From positions 1-61,881 of the forward strand of contig JADGPS010000007.1 in the NCBI GenBank assembly GCA_017882285.1: a stretch of 61,881 nt of DNA, given 5' to 3'. The translations under genes were made by a program, and so were the position numbers. The notes under the pieces are model-generated. The model had not been told where the DNA came from, searched no databases, and saw only the letters and a list, made by a program, of their open reading frames with translations. Shown here one piece after another: positions 8,746 to 17,392 of this stretch (position 1 is the first letter of the stretch; each line of letters starts with the position of its first letter). Origin of the DNA: Paludibacter sp. Lineage in GTDB: Bacteria > Bacteroidota > Bacteroidia > Bacteroidales > Paludibacteraceae.

Positions 8746-10098
8746 ATGCAATTCAAACAGTTTAGGTTATTTTTTTTTCTTTCAATACTTATTTTTTTAA
8801 GTTCTTGTCTCGGAACTAACACTCCAACAACTGTTTCGAGTGATGCTTCTTTTGTCTCGTTGACATTTGCTAATAACGATAGCATTCCCTACTTAAATAC
8901 GGCAAAATTTACGTTGGATACCGATGGTAAAACCATTGTAAACCTCGATTCTTTGCCGTTTAAAACCCGGATTGACAGTGTGTATCCTACATTTAACTTT
9001 ACAAGTTCCGGAGGAGCCAAATTGTATTTTCAACTGGGATACAAATACAAAAAAGATTCGGCAGCAATAAGCGGAAAAGATACTATTGATTTCAGACAGA
9101 CTATCAGAGTCAGAAATTTTGCTTCAGATGCAAAAACGTATAAAGATTATTTTATCAAAGTGAATGTACATAAGGTTGATCCTGAGCTGTATATTTGGAG
9201 TAAAATAACTGATAATTTGAATTCTGTAAATGCAGTAAGCCAAAAAACGGTAATTTTAAATGATAAGTTTTTTTATTATTTAAATGATGGAGCGAATAGT
9301 TATTTATATAACTCAACTGATGGTTATACATGGACTTCTGCTGCAGTAAGTGGTTTAAAACCCAATGCACCGCTTGGTAGTTTGATTCAATTTAACGGGA
9401 AGTTGTATCTGACCCAGGATGGAGACAAAATCTATTCTACTTCTGATGGTTCTAATTGGACAAGTAATAGTTTTACTTCTGCCGATTATACTTTTAAATC
9501 AATCATTTTTGGATTAAATGATAGTTTACTTGCAGTTACACAATCGAAAGTTGACCAGATATATCGTTTTGCAAGTTCTAAGGATGGGTTAACGTGGATA
9601 ATTAGAAAAAACAATATTATACCTGATAATTTTCCAATCAGCGATTTTGCTTCAATAACGTTTTCCACTGTTACCGGAAAAGCTAAAGGATTGATACTGG
9701 GTGGATATTCAGTAACCGGAAGTTTCCTTAAAAATAACTGGAGCACAGAAGATGGCGCATATTGGATAGATTTTAGTACTGAAAACAACACCTTGACTGC
9801 ATTAATTGGAGGTTCGTTGATACGCTATGACAATAAATTATTAGTGTTTGGTCAGGTTGAATATACTTTTACATCCAATAAGACGTATTACAAAGTATCT
9901 AAAGACGAAGGTTTATCATGGGATACTCCCGATACAATCCGTAATGTTATCCCTAAATCGTTTCCTGTTCGGAATTATCAATCGGTGGTTGTTGATAAAA
10001 ATAATCGTATTTTCATTATTGGTGGAAAATCCGGTTCAACAAGTTTATCGGATGTATGGACCGGAAAACTGAATCGAAAAAGTTTTATTCGCCAATAG
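8746..10098 (+). CDS. DUF6242-type lipoprotein with a predicted beta-propeller
   Basis: A 450-residue lipoprotein. The N terminus has a hydrophobic run ending in a lipobox with the lipidated cysteine at C21 (LSSC). Residues about 30-145 (SFVSLTFANNDSIPYL..., TRIDSVYP...) form the typical DUF6242 N-terminal beta domain. The rest has repeated short blades with DGxxW motifs (STDGYTWT, TSDGSNWT, SKDGLTWI, STEDGAYW, SKDEGLSW), as in kelch/sialidase-like propellers. It probably sits on the outer membrane facing outward or in the periplasm; the ligand is unknown. A strong hairpin terminator follows 23 nt after the stop. Confidence 0.75.
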   Translation: MQFKQFRLFFFLSILIFLSSCLGTNTPTTVSSDASFVSLTFANNDSIPYLNTAKFTLDTDGKTIVNLDSLPFKTRIDSVYPTFNFTSSGGAKLYFQLGYKYKKDSAAISGKDTIDFRQTIRVRNFASDAKTYKDYFIKVNVHKVDPELYIWSKITDNLNSVNAVSQKTVILNDKFFYYLNDGANSYLYNSTDGYTWTSAAVSGLKPNAPLGSLIQFNGKLYLTQDGDKIYSTSDGSNWTSNSFTSADYTFKSIIFGLNDSLLAVTQSKVDQIYRFASSKDGLTWIIRKNNIIPDNFPISDFASITFSTVTGKAKGLILGGYSVTGSFLKNNWSTEDGAYWIDFSTENNTLTALIGGSLIRYDNKLLVFGQVEYTFTSNKTYYKVSKDEGLSWDTPDTIRNVIPKSFPVRNYQSVVVDKNNRIFIIGGKSGSTSLSDVWTGKLNRKSFIRQ

Positions 10099-10119
10099 TC
10101 TGATTACATGATCTATAAT

Positions 10120-10152
10120 AAGGCGTTTCTGTTATCAGAAACGCCTTTCTTT
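10120..10152 (+). terminator. Rho-independent terminator after the DUF6242 gene
   Basis: AGGCGTTTCTG (10121-10131) pairs exactly with 10136-10146 across a TTAT loop and is extended by an A-T pair, then TCTTTT follows. Confidence 0.85.
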
Positions 10153-10184
10153 TAGTAGAGTCAATTATCATAAAGATTTTTATA

Positions 10185-10192
10185 TACTTTTG
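10185..10192 (+). promoter_or_regulatory. Possible -7 element before the small gene and receptor
   Basis: TACTTTTG matches TAnnTTTG and lies 23 nt before the ATG at 10216. No -33 element is evident. There is no room between the terminator and this start for a cobalamin riboswitch. Confidence 0.4.
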
Positions 10193-10215
10193 CATCTCCA
10201 AAATTCAATCAGACA

Positions 10216-10551
10216 ATGTTCAAACAAACGCTACAAAAAACTACTTCTCTTCGTTTCCGTCGCTGGAGCCATGCAGGATATGCTGTTTTTTGCAGTTTGG
10301 CTTGCGCTGTAACTATTGGTTGTCTGGCTATTTCGATTGCGGACAAATCGCTTCAAAAGGCGGTTAGAACGTCAACGATTTCACTTTGTGCGAATGAATC
10401 AGAATCGAAATCGCAGGATAAATTCAAAGAACAGGCTGATTTGGAACTTGCAATACAACAATTGCAAGAAGCTGTTTTATTGGAAAAAACTTTCGAAAGT
10501 GCCGCTGCGTGCAGTTTAAACACATATTTTTTTGTTAATTCAAACGGGTGA
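10216..10551 (+). CDS. Small conserved protein preceding the TonB receptor
   Basis: A 111-residue protein with the sequence RFRRWSHAGYAVFCSLACAV near residues 13-32, followed by a hydrophobic stretch and a polar, glutamine/glutamate-rich helix (LELAIQQLQEA). From memory, short Bacteroidetes proteins with an RWSRKxYAVFxSL-like motif are found just before BtuB-like receptors; I cannot verify this here. The stop lies 43 nt before the receptor ATG on the same strand, so the two are probably co-transcribed. Function unknown; a small membrane-associated accessory protein is the simplest reading. Confidence 0.6.
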   Translation: MFKQTLQKTTSLRFRRWSHAGYAVFCSLACAVTIGCLAISIADKSLQKAVRTSTISLCANESESKSQDKFKEQADLELAIQQLQEAVLLEKTFESAAACSLNTYFFVNSNG

Positions 10552-10594
10552 AATGAGTGAATCTCTTTTCAACCGTTTTTTTATTTTATTCAGC

Positions 10595-12514
10595 ATGAAA
10601 AAAATCTTTATTTTTTGTTCTCTCGTTTATTTAATTAGTTTTCAATCGGTTCTCGGTCAGCAAAAAACTGATTCAACATCCATTAATTTATCTGATGTTG
10701 AAGTGAATGCCAATCGCAACAAACTTTATTCCGAAATGGGCAGAGTGTTGACGGTAATTGATAAAGCGGAAATAAAACGAACCGCCGTTCAAAGCATTGA
10801 TCAATTGTTGGATTATGTTTCCGGAATCGATATTCGCCAACGTGGAACAAATAACACACAAGCCGATATTTCGGTGCATGGCGGTTCGTTCGATCAGGTT
10901 TTGGTGCTGCTCAATGGTGTGAACATTACCGATCCGCAAACCGGACATTTCAACTTGGATATTCCGTTGAATTTATCGGATGTGAATCGGATAGAAATTC
11001 TGGAAGGTTCTTCAGCACGCGTTTTGGGCCCGAATGCATTTAGCGGTGCTATCAATATTGTGACCGAAAGTTCAGACAAAAAATCGTTGAATGCTCAATT
11101 GACTGCCGGAAGTTTCAACACTTTTGGTCAATCGATTTCAGGAAGTTTGGGCACTGACAAGTTTCACAGTTTTGCTTCCGTTTCGCACAGCAGCAGTGGT
11201 GGTTACATTCCCAATACCGATTTTGAATTGTCAAGCGCGTTTGTTCAATCGGTTTTGAAAACAAAAAATGCCGGAAAGTTCGATTTGCAATTGGCAGCAC
11301 AACTGAAAGCTTTTGGCGCAAATGCCTTTTATACTTTTGCTTATCCAAATCAATTTGAAAATTCTAAAACTTTTTTGGCGGCATTAAACTGGTCGTTGAC
11401 TAAAGGCAGTTTTTCTTATAATGCGCAAGTTTACTGGCGTCAGCATCACGACAGATTTGAATTGTTTCGGGATAATGTAGGGGCACCTTCGTGGTACAAA
11501 ACGCATAATTATCACCTCACAGACGTAACCGGTGGAAAAGCTTCAGTTTCTTATTTATCAAAAATTGGCAAAACAACACTCGGCGTTGAACTTCGTAATG
11601 AACACATTTTCAGTAATGTATTGGGAACGTCAATAGATTCTTTGCAAGCGCCGTTAGAAAAAAACGGATATTTTACCAAGGAATCCAATCGCTTGCTCGA
11701 AACCGGATTTATCGACCATTCGGTCAACATAAAAAAATGGTATTTTTCGGCTGGAGCTGCGGCAACAAATTCCACAACATTTGGGCTGAATGGCTACGGT
11801 GGTGTTGATGTGGCGTATGTTTTCAACGAAAATTTCCGCGTTTTTGCTGATGCAAATTCGGCGGTGCGTTTGCCAACATTTACCGATTTGTATTATAAAA
11901 GTGCCACGCAATTGGCAAATCCAAATCTGAAACCTGAAAAATCTCAAACTATTGAAATTGGAACTAAGATTCAACAACCTGACTGGAAGTTAGATGCGAC
12001 CGTTTTCAAACGTTTTGGACAAAATGTGATTGACTGGACAAAAGAACCGGATTCGACCAAATGGCAAAGCCGCAATTTGACAAGCGTAAATGCGGTTGGT
12101 GCCGATTTTGCATTTGAATATACCTTTCGTCAATCGTTTTTGAATAAAGTTTCGGTAACTTATTCTTATCTTCAAATGGATAAAGCAGCGGTTGGATTTG
12201 ATTCAAAATATGCCTTGGATTATCTGAAAAATAAAGTGACTTTGTCCGTTCAACATAAAATATGGAATCAGTTTTCTGCTTCGTGGATTGGTTCTTATTC
12301 CGATAGGGCAGGACAATATACCGATTTTAAAACCAGTAAATTAGTTGATTATTCACCTTATTTTTTGTTGAATGGTCGACTGCTTTGGTCACAAAAACGG
12401 TTTGATGTTTTTGCCGATGTGAATAATATCTTCAATACATCTTATGCCGATTTTGGAGGATTAACTCAGCCGGGAATTAGTGCCAATGTAGGATTTCGAT
12501 TAAAATTGAATTAA
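10595..12514 (+). CDS. TonB-dependent outer-membrane receptor, BtuB-like
   Basis: A 639-residue receptor when started at the ATG at 10595. That start gives a clean signal peptide (MKKIFIFCSLVYLISFQSVL, then GQ); an upstream in-frame start at 10532 would add 21 residues before it and overlap the previous gene. A plug domain follows, with VDVxxNR-like entry, SIDQLLDYVSGIDIRQRG, LVLLNGVNITDPQTG and VNRIEILEGSSARVLG. The C-terminal barrel ends in GFRLKLN. The short extracellular loops and length resemble BtuB and other cobamide or metal-chelate receptors rather than SusC. Substrate is not provable: no riboswitch or transport partner lies beside it. Confidence 0.85.
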   Translation: MKKIFIFCSLVYLISFQSVLGQQKTDSTSINLSDVEVNANRNKLYSEMGRVLTVIDKAEIKRTAVQSIDQLLDYVSGIDIRQRGTNNTQADISVHGGSFDQVLVLLNGVNITDPQTGHFNLDIPLNLSDVNRIEILEGSSARVLGPNAFSGAINIVTESSDKKSLNAQLTAGSFNTFGQSISGSLGTDKFHSFASVSHSSSGGYIPNTDFELSSAFVQSVLKTKNAGKFDLQLAAQLKAFGANAFYTFAYPNQFENSKTFLAALNWSLTKGSFSYNAQVYWRQHHDRFELFRDNVGAPSWYKTHNYHLTDVTGGKASVSYLSKIGKTTLGVELRNEHIFSNVLGTSIDSLQAPLEKNGYFTKESNRLLETGFIDHSVNIKKWYFSAGAAATNSTTFGLNGYGGVDVAYVFNENFRVFADANSAVRLPTFTDLYYKSATQLANPNLKPEKSQTIEIGTKIQQPDWKLDATVFKRFGQNVIDWTKEPDSTKWQSRNLTSVNAVGADFAFEYTFRQSFLNKVSVTYSYLQMDKAAVGFDSKYALDYLKNKVTLSVQHKIWNQFSASWIGSYSDRAGQYTDFKTSKLVDYSPYFLLNGRLLWSQKRFDVFADVNNIFNTSYADFGGLTQPGISANVGFRLKLN

Positions 12515-12516
12515 AT

Positions 12517-12545
12517 GAAAACGGCTGTCTTTGACAGCCGTTTTC
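12517..12545. terminator. Bidirectional terminator between the receptor and fumarase
   Basis: A perfect 13-bp stem, 12517-12529 with 12533-12545, around a TTT loop; stem ends are AAAA/TTTT so it can act on both strands. It sits 2 nt after the receptor stop and 15 nt beyond the fumarase stop. Confidence 0.85.
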
Positions 12546-12560
12546 GTAATTTTCAAATTT

Positions 12561-14192
12561 CTAACAAACCATGTTCGGTTTAATTTGCTTGAAAAAGTCA
12601 TTTCCTTTGTCGTCGACCAAAATAAATGCCGGAAAATTCTCAACATCAATTTTCCATATTGCTTCCATTCCGAGCTCAGGATATTCCAAGCATTCCACTT
12701 TTTTGATGTTTTGTTCGGCCAAAATCGCTGCCGGTCCACCGATAGAACCAAGGTAAAAACCACCGTGTTTTTTGCAAGCTTCGGTAACCTGATCACTTCG
12801 GTTTCCTTTGGCAATCATAACCAGACTTCCGCCGTTTTCCTGGAATAAATCCACATACGAATCCATACGACCGGCTGTTGTTGGTCCAAACGAACCGGAA
12901 GCCATTCCTTTCGGTGTTTTTGCCGGACCGGCATAATAAATCGGGTGATCTTTAATATATTGTGGTAATTCTTTGCCTGAATCCAACAATTCTTTCAGTT
13001 TTGCATGTGCAATATCACGTCCAACCACGATGGTTCCACTTAACGAGAGACGCGTAGAAACCGGATATTTCGACAAAGTTGCCAAAATTTCTTTCATCGG
13101 CAAATTCAAATCGATTTTAACGGCATTGCCTTCACCTTGATGGCGGAATTCTTCCGGTATATATTTGCCGGGATTATCCTCCATTCTTTCCAACCAAACG
13201 CCATCTTTATTGATTTTTCCTTTGATATTCCGGTCGGCTGAGCAGGAAACCGCCATACCAACAAAAAGCGAAGCGCCATGACGTGGAAGCCGAACAATAC
13301 GCAAATCGTGTGCAAAATATTTACCACCAAATTGGGCTCCAATTCCAAGATTTTGAGCTGCTTTCAGAATTTTTGCTTCCATTTCTACGTCGCGAAATGC
13401 ATGGCCAAGTTCATTTCCAACAGTCGGAAGTTCGTCGTAGTATTTTGTTGAAACCAGTTTCACCGTTTTCATGCAAGTTTCAGCCGAAGATCCGCCAATA
13501 ACAAATGCAATGTGATAAGGTGGACAAGCTGCAGTGCCCAAAGTTCTCATTTTTTCTGTCAGGAATTTTTCCAGCGAAACCGGATTCAAAATGGCTTTAG
13601 TTTCCTGATACAAATAGGCTTTATTGGCAGAACCACCGCCTTTGGCAATAAAAAGAAACTTATATTCATTGCCATTAACAGCCAAAAGGTCAATTTGAGC
13701 CGGCAAATTCGTTCCGGTATTAACCTCATCGTACATGTTAAGCGGTGCATTTTGTGAGTATCGAAGATTTTCTTCGGTATAAGTCTGGTAAATTCCTTTC
13801 GAAAGTGCTTCTTCGTCGCCACCTCCAGTCCAAACGCCTTGTCCTTTTTTGGCAAAAACAATGGCAGTTCCGGTATCCTGACAGAAAGGCAAAACGCCTT
13901 TAGCTGCAATTTCGGCATTGCGAAGCATGGTCAACGCCACATATTTGTCGTTTTCGCTGGCATTAGGATCGGCAAGAATAGCCGTCACTTGTTTTTGATG
14001 TTCGGGACGAAGCAAAAAAGAGCAATCGCGCATGGCAGTGCGAGCCAACAAAGTAAGTGCTTCCGGTTCCACTTTCACGATTTCTTGTCCATCAAACTCC
14101 GATATCGAAACGTGTTCTTTTGTGAGCAAATAATATTCTGTTTTGTCTTTTCCCAGTGGAAATGGTTCCTGGTACTTAAATTCTTTTGCCAT
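12561..14192 (-). CDS. fumA: Fumarate hydratase, class I (iron-sulfur)
   Basis: A 543-residue single-chain class I fumarase, the FumA/FumB layout of E. coli. It interconverts fumarate and malate in the TCA cycle. The three cysteines that hold the 4Fe-4S cluster are present: C104 (PFCQDTG), C223 (AACPPYH) and C317 (SCSADR). The C-terminal half carries [16 protein letters not shown] and [22 protein letters not shown], the region corresponding to the beta subunit of two-subunit enzymes. It stands alone with a TAATTTTG -7-like element at 14242-14249 about 50 nt upstream. Oxygen-labile clusters of this type fit an anaerobic or microaerophilic life. Confidence 0.95.
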   Translation of the reverse strand: MAKEFKYQEPFPLGKDKTEYYLLTKEHVSISEFDGQEIVKVEPEALTLLARTAMRDCSFLLRPEHQKQVTAILADPNASENDKYVALTMLRNAEIAAKGVLPFCQDTGTAIVFAKKGQGVWTGGGDEEALSKGIYQTYTEENLRYSQNAPLNMYDEVNTGTNLPAQIDLLAVNGNEYKFLFIAKGGGSANKAYLYQETKAILNPVSLEKFLTEKMRTLGTAACPPYHIAFVIGGSSAETCMKTVKLVSTKYYDELPTVGNELGHAFRDVEMEAKILKAAQNLGIGAQFGGKYFAHDLRIVRLPRHGASLFVGMAVSCSADRNIKGKINKDGVWLERMEDNPGKYIPEEFRHQGEGNAVKIDLNLPMKEILATLSKYPVSTRLSLSGTIVVGRDIAHAKLKELLDSGKELPQYIKDHPIYYAGPAKTPKGMASGSFGPTTAGRMDSYVDLFQENGGSLVMIAKGNRSDQVTEACKKHGGFYLGSIGGPAAILAEQNIKKVECLEYPELGMEAIWKIDVENFPAFILVDDKGNDFFKQIKPNMVC

Positions 14193-14268
14193 TTTTATAT
14201 TTACGATTTAAACATTTACAATTTACGATTGGAATAGGCTGCAAAATTACGGAAATTCCGTTGTAATT

Positions 14269-17184
14269 CTAAAACAACGTCAACTGTCCTGTAATATCGT
14301 CCAAAGCTTTATTTTGGTCAATATTATCTTCGGGCAATGTCGAATTAGTTTCAACTGCTTTTGTTGTTTTTTCTTTTTTGGGTTTTACTGTTTTTTCTTT
14401 TGGTTTTTTTGGTTCTTCCGGTTCAGTTGGAGCTTCGATTTCCACGGAAATTTCTGTTATTTCTATGACTTCATTATCATTACCAATTTCTTCGACTTCG
14501 ATAAGTTCGTTGTTGTTTGCTGATTCTTCAACTTCTGTTTCTTCCGAATTCTCACCATTTTCTCCACCGTCATTTTCATCGGAGTTTTCTTTCATAACCG
14601 GAGCAAAACGAACCGGATCCAATTCGTTGATCGTTTCCACTTCGAAAGTTGTCATGCGTTTTCCTTTGGCTTTGTAACTTTTTATGCTGATAAATTCTTC
14701 GCCATCAATTATTAACGCTTCGCGGAAGGCATCGTTTCCACCAAACACGACTTCGAAGCGTGGATAATCAACATCGGTCATCAACATGAGGCGCGATTCG
14801 GCATTATCGCCAAGGAAATTTAGCGGTTTTTGCGAAGGTTCCAACTGGAAACGCTTTAAATAATAGAATTTTTGTTCGGCATCGTACAGCGCCACCGACC
14901 ACACTTTGTTGGAATCGAACTTTTCAATTACCAAAATATCTTTTTCGTAATGGTTGCTCAGATCGAAATTACTGGTGTAATAATCACCTTTAGCCGAAAT
15001 GATTAAAATCAAATCTTCGCTTTGGAATTCGCCTAAATATTCACCACGATTGTCGTAATTCAATCGCAACACATCTCGGTCGAACCAAACCTGACGACCA
15101 CCAAGCGTAGAACCGCCTTTTTGTTTCAAGGTAATTTTATGAATGTCATTTTTGGTCAGGATATTTCCCATCGATTGCCGTCCTTTGATGGCTATTTGGC
15201 TGAAATCTTTTTCGAAAACCAGCTTATTGAGACGCGGTTTCGGTTTCAATGTAACCCGAATTATTTCGGCTTCAGCATTTGGATTTGTTGTGAAATAAAC
15301 CACTTTTGAACCTGCCGTTCCTTGCGTAATATCGTATTCCTTGTCGCGTGTAATTCCGTTTACAGCAAAGCGTTTGACGTAATACGGACCGGTTTTCCCA
15401 TCGCGATAAACCGTGTTGTAAACGGTTCGTTTGTCGTTCTTTTTAAATACGTCAAGGTGCAAAATATTTTTGCCGACAAACATTTTATCGACCACTTTCA
15501 CCACCTTGTATTTTCCATCTTTGAAGAAAACGATGATGTCGTCAATATCCGAACAATTGCACACAAATTCATCTTTTTTCAACGACGTACCGATAAATCC
15601 TTCTTCGCGATTGACGTACAGTTTCTCGTTGGCTTCCACCACTTTAGCGGCCACAATTGTTTCAAAATTGCGAATTTCTGTGCGACGCGGATAATCTTTA
15701 CCGTATTTTTCCTTTAAAGTTTCGTACCAAAAAATCGTAAAATCAACAATATTCTCAAGGTTATAATCAATTTCTTTGATTTTTTTCTGAATGGCCAATA
15801 ATGTGTCGTTTGCTTTGTCTGTATCGAACTTGGTGATACGCATCATCTTGATTTCAAGGAGTTTCAGAATGTCTTCACGTGTCAGTTCGCGAATAAATTC
15901 CGGTTTGAAAGCTTCCAACCGTTTATCAATGTGGACAATTACCGCATCTTGAGTCGTGCTATCTTCAAATTCTTTATCCTTGTAAATACGGTTTTCGATA
16001 AATATTTTTTCGAGCGATGTGAAGAACAATTGTTCCTTTAATTCCGTTTTTTGAATTTCCAGTTCGGCTTTCAATAAATCCTTGGTGTGGTCGCAGCTAA
16101 TGCGCAACATTTCGCTTATACCGCAAAAACGAGGTTTATTATCGTGAATCACGCAACAGTTAGGCGAAATACTGAGTTCGCAATCGGTAAAAGCAAAAAG
16201 TGCATCAATCGTTTTATCGGACGAGGAACCGGGAATTAAATGCACCAAAATTTCAACGTTAGCTGACGTGTTATCGTCCACTTTTCGGATTTTGATTTTC
16301 CCTTTATCGCTGGCACGAATAATGGATTCAATTAGTTTAGACGTGTTTGAACCAAAGGGAATTTCGGTAATAACCAACGTTTTATTATCTACTTTGCCAA
16401 TTTTGGCGCGGATTTTTACAGCTCCACCACGCTCACCATCGTTATAACGACTTACATCGATAGAACCGCCGGTTTGAAAATCGGGAAAAAGAATAAACTC
16501 ATCGCCACGTAAATGCGCCACACAAGCATCGAGCAATTCATTGAAATTATGAGGTAGAATTTTGGAATTCAAACCTACAGCAATACCTTCAATACCTTGT
16601 GCCAGAAGCAAAGGAAATTTTACCGGCAAAGCAATCGGTTCTTTATTTCGACCGTCGTACGACGATTTCCATTCGGTGGTTTTGGGATTAAAAACAGTTT
16701 CAAGCGCAAATTTCGACAGTCTCGCTTCGATATAACGCGGAGCAGCCGCACCGTCACCGGTAAGTATATTTCCCCAGTTTCCCTGACAATCGATGAGTAA
16801 ATCTTTTTGTCCGAGTTGTACCAACGCATCACCGATTGACGCATCGCCATGTGGGTGAAACTGCATGGTATGACCAACAATATTCGCCACTTTATTATAA
16901 CGTCCATCATCCAACCGTTTCATAGAGTGGAGAATGCGGCGCTGAACAGGTTTCAATCCGTCGTAAATATCGGGTACGGCGCGTTCCAGAATTACATACG
17001 AAGCATAGTCCAAAAACCAGTTTTGGTACATGCCCGAAAGGTGATGTTTCACTGCATCATCGGTAATTTTTGGTACTTTATAAGTTGAATGCGCAGTAGA
17101 TTCAGTCTCAACAACGATTTCCTCGGCTGCGCCTGTCATTTCGTTTTCTTCGTTTTCCGCTTCAATTATTTCGTCTGTACTCAT
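14269..17184 (-). CDS. parC: DNA topoisomerase IV subunit A
   Basis: A 971-residue type IIA topoisomerase A subunit. The catalytic tyrosine is Y151 after R150 in AAAPRYIEAR, and the winged-helix region HPHGDASIGDAL (110-121) is intact. The C-terminal domain (about 500-860) is a GyrA-like pinwheel without a clear GyrA box, as expected for ParC. A tail from about 865 on is very acidic, then Pro/Lys rich, and ends in DITGQLTLF; QLTLF fits the beta-clamp-binding pentapeptide. At the position of E. coli ParC Ser80 there is alanine (A115), with an acidic residue kept four on (D119). The protein decatenates chromosomes with ParE, whose gene is not next to it here. Divergent from glyS. Confidence 0.9.
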   Translation of the reverse strand: MSTDEIIEAENEENEMTGAAEEIVVETESTAHSTYKVPKITDDAVKHHLSGMYQNWFLDYASYVILERAVPDIYDGLKPVQRRILHSMKRLDDGRYNKVANIVGHTMQFHPHGDASIGDALVQLGQKDLLIDCQGNWGNILTGDGAAAPRYIEARLSKFALETVFNPKTTEWKSSYDGRNKEPIALPVKFPLLLAQGIEGIAVGLNSKILPHNFNELLDACVAHLRGDEFILFPDFQTGGSIDVSRYNDGERGGAVKIRAKIGKVDNKTLVITEIPFGSNTSKLIESIIRASDKGKIKIRKVDDNTSANVEILVHLIPGSSSDKTIDALFAFTDCELSISPNCCVIHDNKPRFCGISEMLRISCDHTKDLLKAELEIQKTELKEQLFFTSLEKIFIENRIYKDKEFEDSTTQDAVIVHIDKRLEAFKPEFIRELTREDILKLLEIKMMRITKFDTDKANDTLLAIQKKIKEIDYNLENIVDFTIFWYETLKEKYGKDYPRRTEIRNFETIVAAKVVEANEKLYVNREEGFIGTSLKKDEFVCNCSDIDDIIVFFKDGKYKVVKVVDKMFVGKNILHLDVFKKNDKRTVYNTVYRDGKTGPYYVKRFAVNGITRDKEYDITQGTAGSKVVYFTTNPNAEAEIIRVTLKPKPRLNKLVFEKDFSQIAIKGRQSMGNILTKNDIHKITLKQKGGSTLGGRQVWFDRDVLRLNYDNRGEYLGEFQSEDLILIISAKGDYYTSNFDLSNHYEKDILVIEKFDSNKVWSVALYDAEQKFYYLKRFQLEPSQKPLNFLGDNAESRLMLMTDVDYPRFEVVFGGNDAFREALIIDGEEFISIKSYKAKGKRMTTFEVETINELDPVRFAPVMKENSDENDGGENGENSEETEVEESANNNELIEVEEIGNDNEVIEITEISVEIEAPTEPEEPKKPKEKTVKPKKEKTTKAVETNSTLPEDNIDQNKALDDITGQLTLF

Positions 17185-17292
17185 TGTTTATTTACAAGAT
17201 ATTTGTTACAAGTCACAAGGATAGAGGTAATTCATTCATTAATAAATCAGATATACATGCCTGTACGATTGTATTTTTAATGAATCAACCGA

Positions 17293-17300
17293 CAAAAATA
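17293..17300 (-). promoter_or_regulatory. Possible -7 element for parC
   Basis: On the minus strand TATTTTTG, matching TAnnTTTG, about 110 nt before the parC ATG. No clear -33. It is back-to-back with the glyS element at 17313-17320. Confidence 0.35.
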
Positions 17301-17312
17301 CAAAAAAAATAG

Positions 17313-17320
17313 TAACTTTG
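17313..17320 (+). promoter_or_regulatory. Possible -7 element for glyS
   Basis: TAACTTTG followed by CA, a good match to TAnnTTTG, 73 nt before the ATG. No clear -33. Confidence 0.45.
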
Positions 17321-17392
17321 CACCTCATTTTTCAGGACAATTTCAATTGAAATTTGTCATTTTCTATTTCTCATAACTCGTAACTAAATACT

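Noticed and set aside
10148-10215. Cobalamin riboswitch before the BtuB-like receptor
   Set aside because: Only 68 nt between the previous terminator and the ATG, with no B12-box-like sequence.
14314-14677. Phe- and Ser-rich plus-strand frames opposite the parC tail
   Set aside because: Low-complexity antisense of the Lys/Glu-rich ParC tail.
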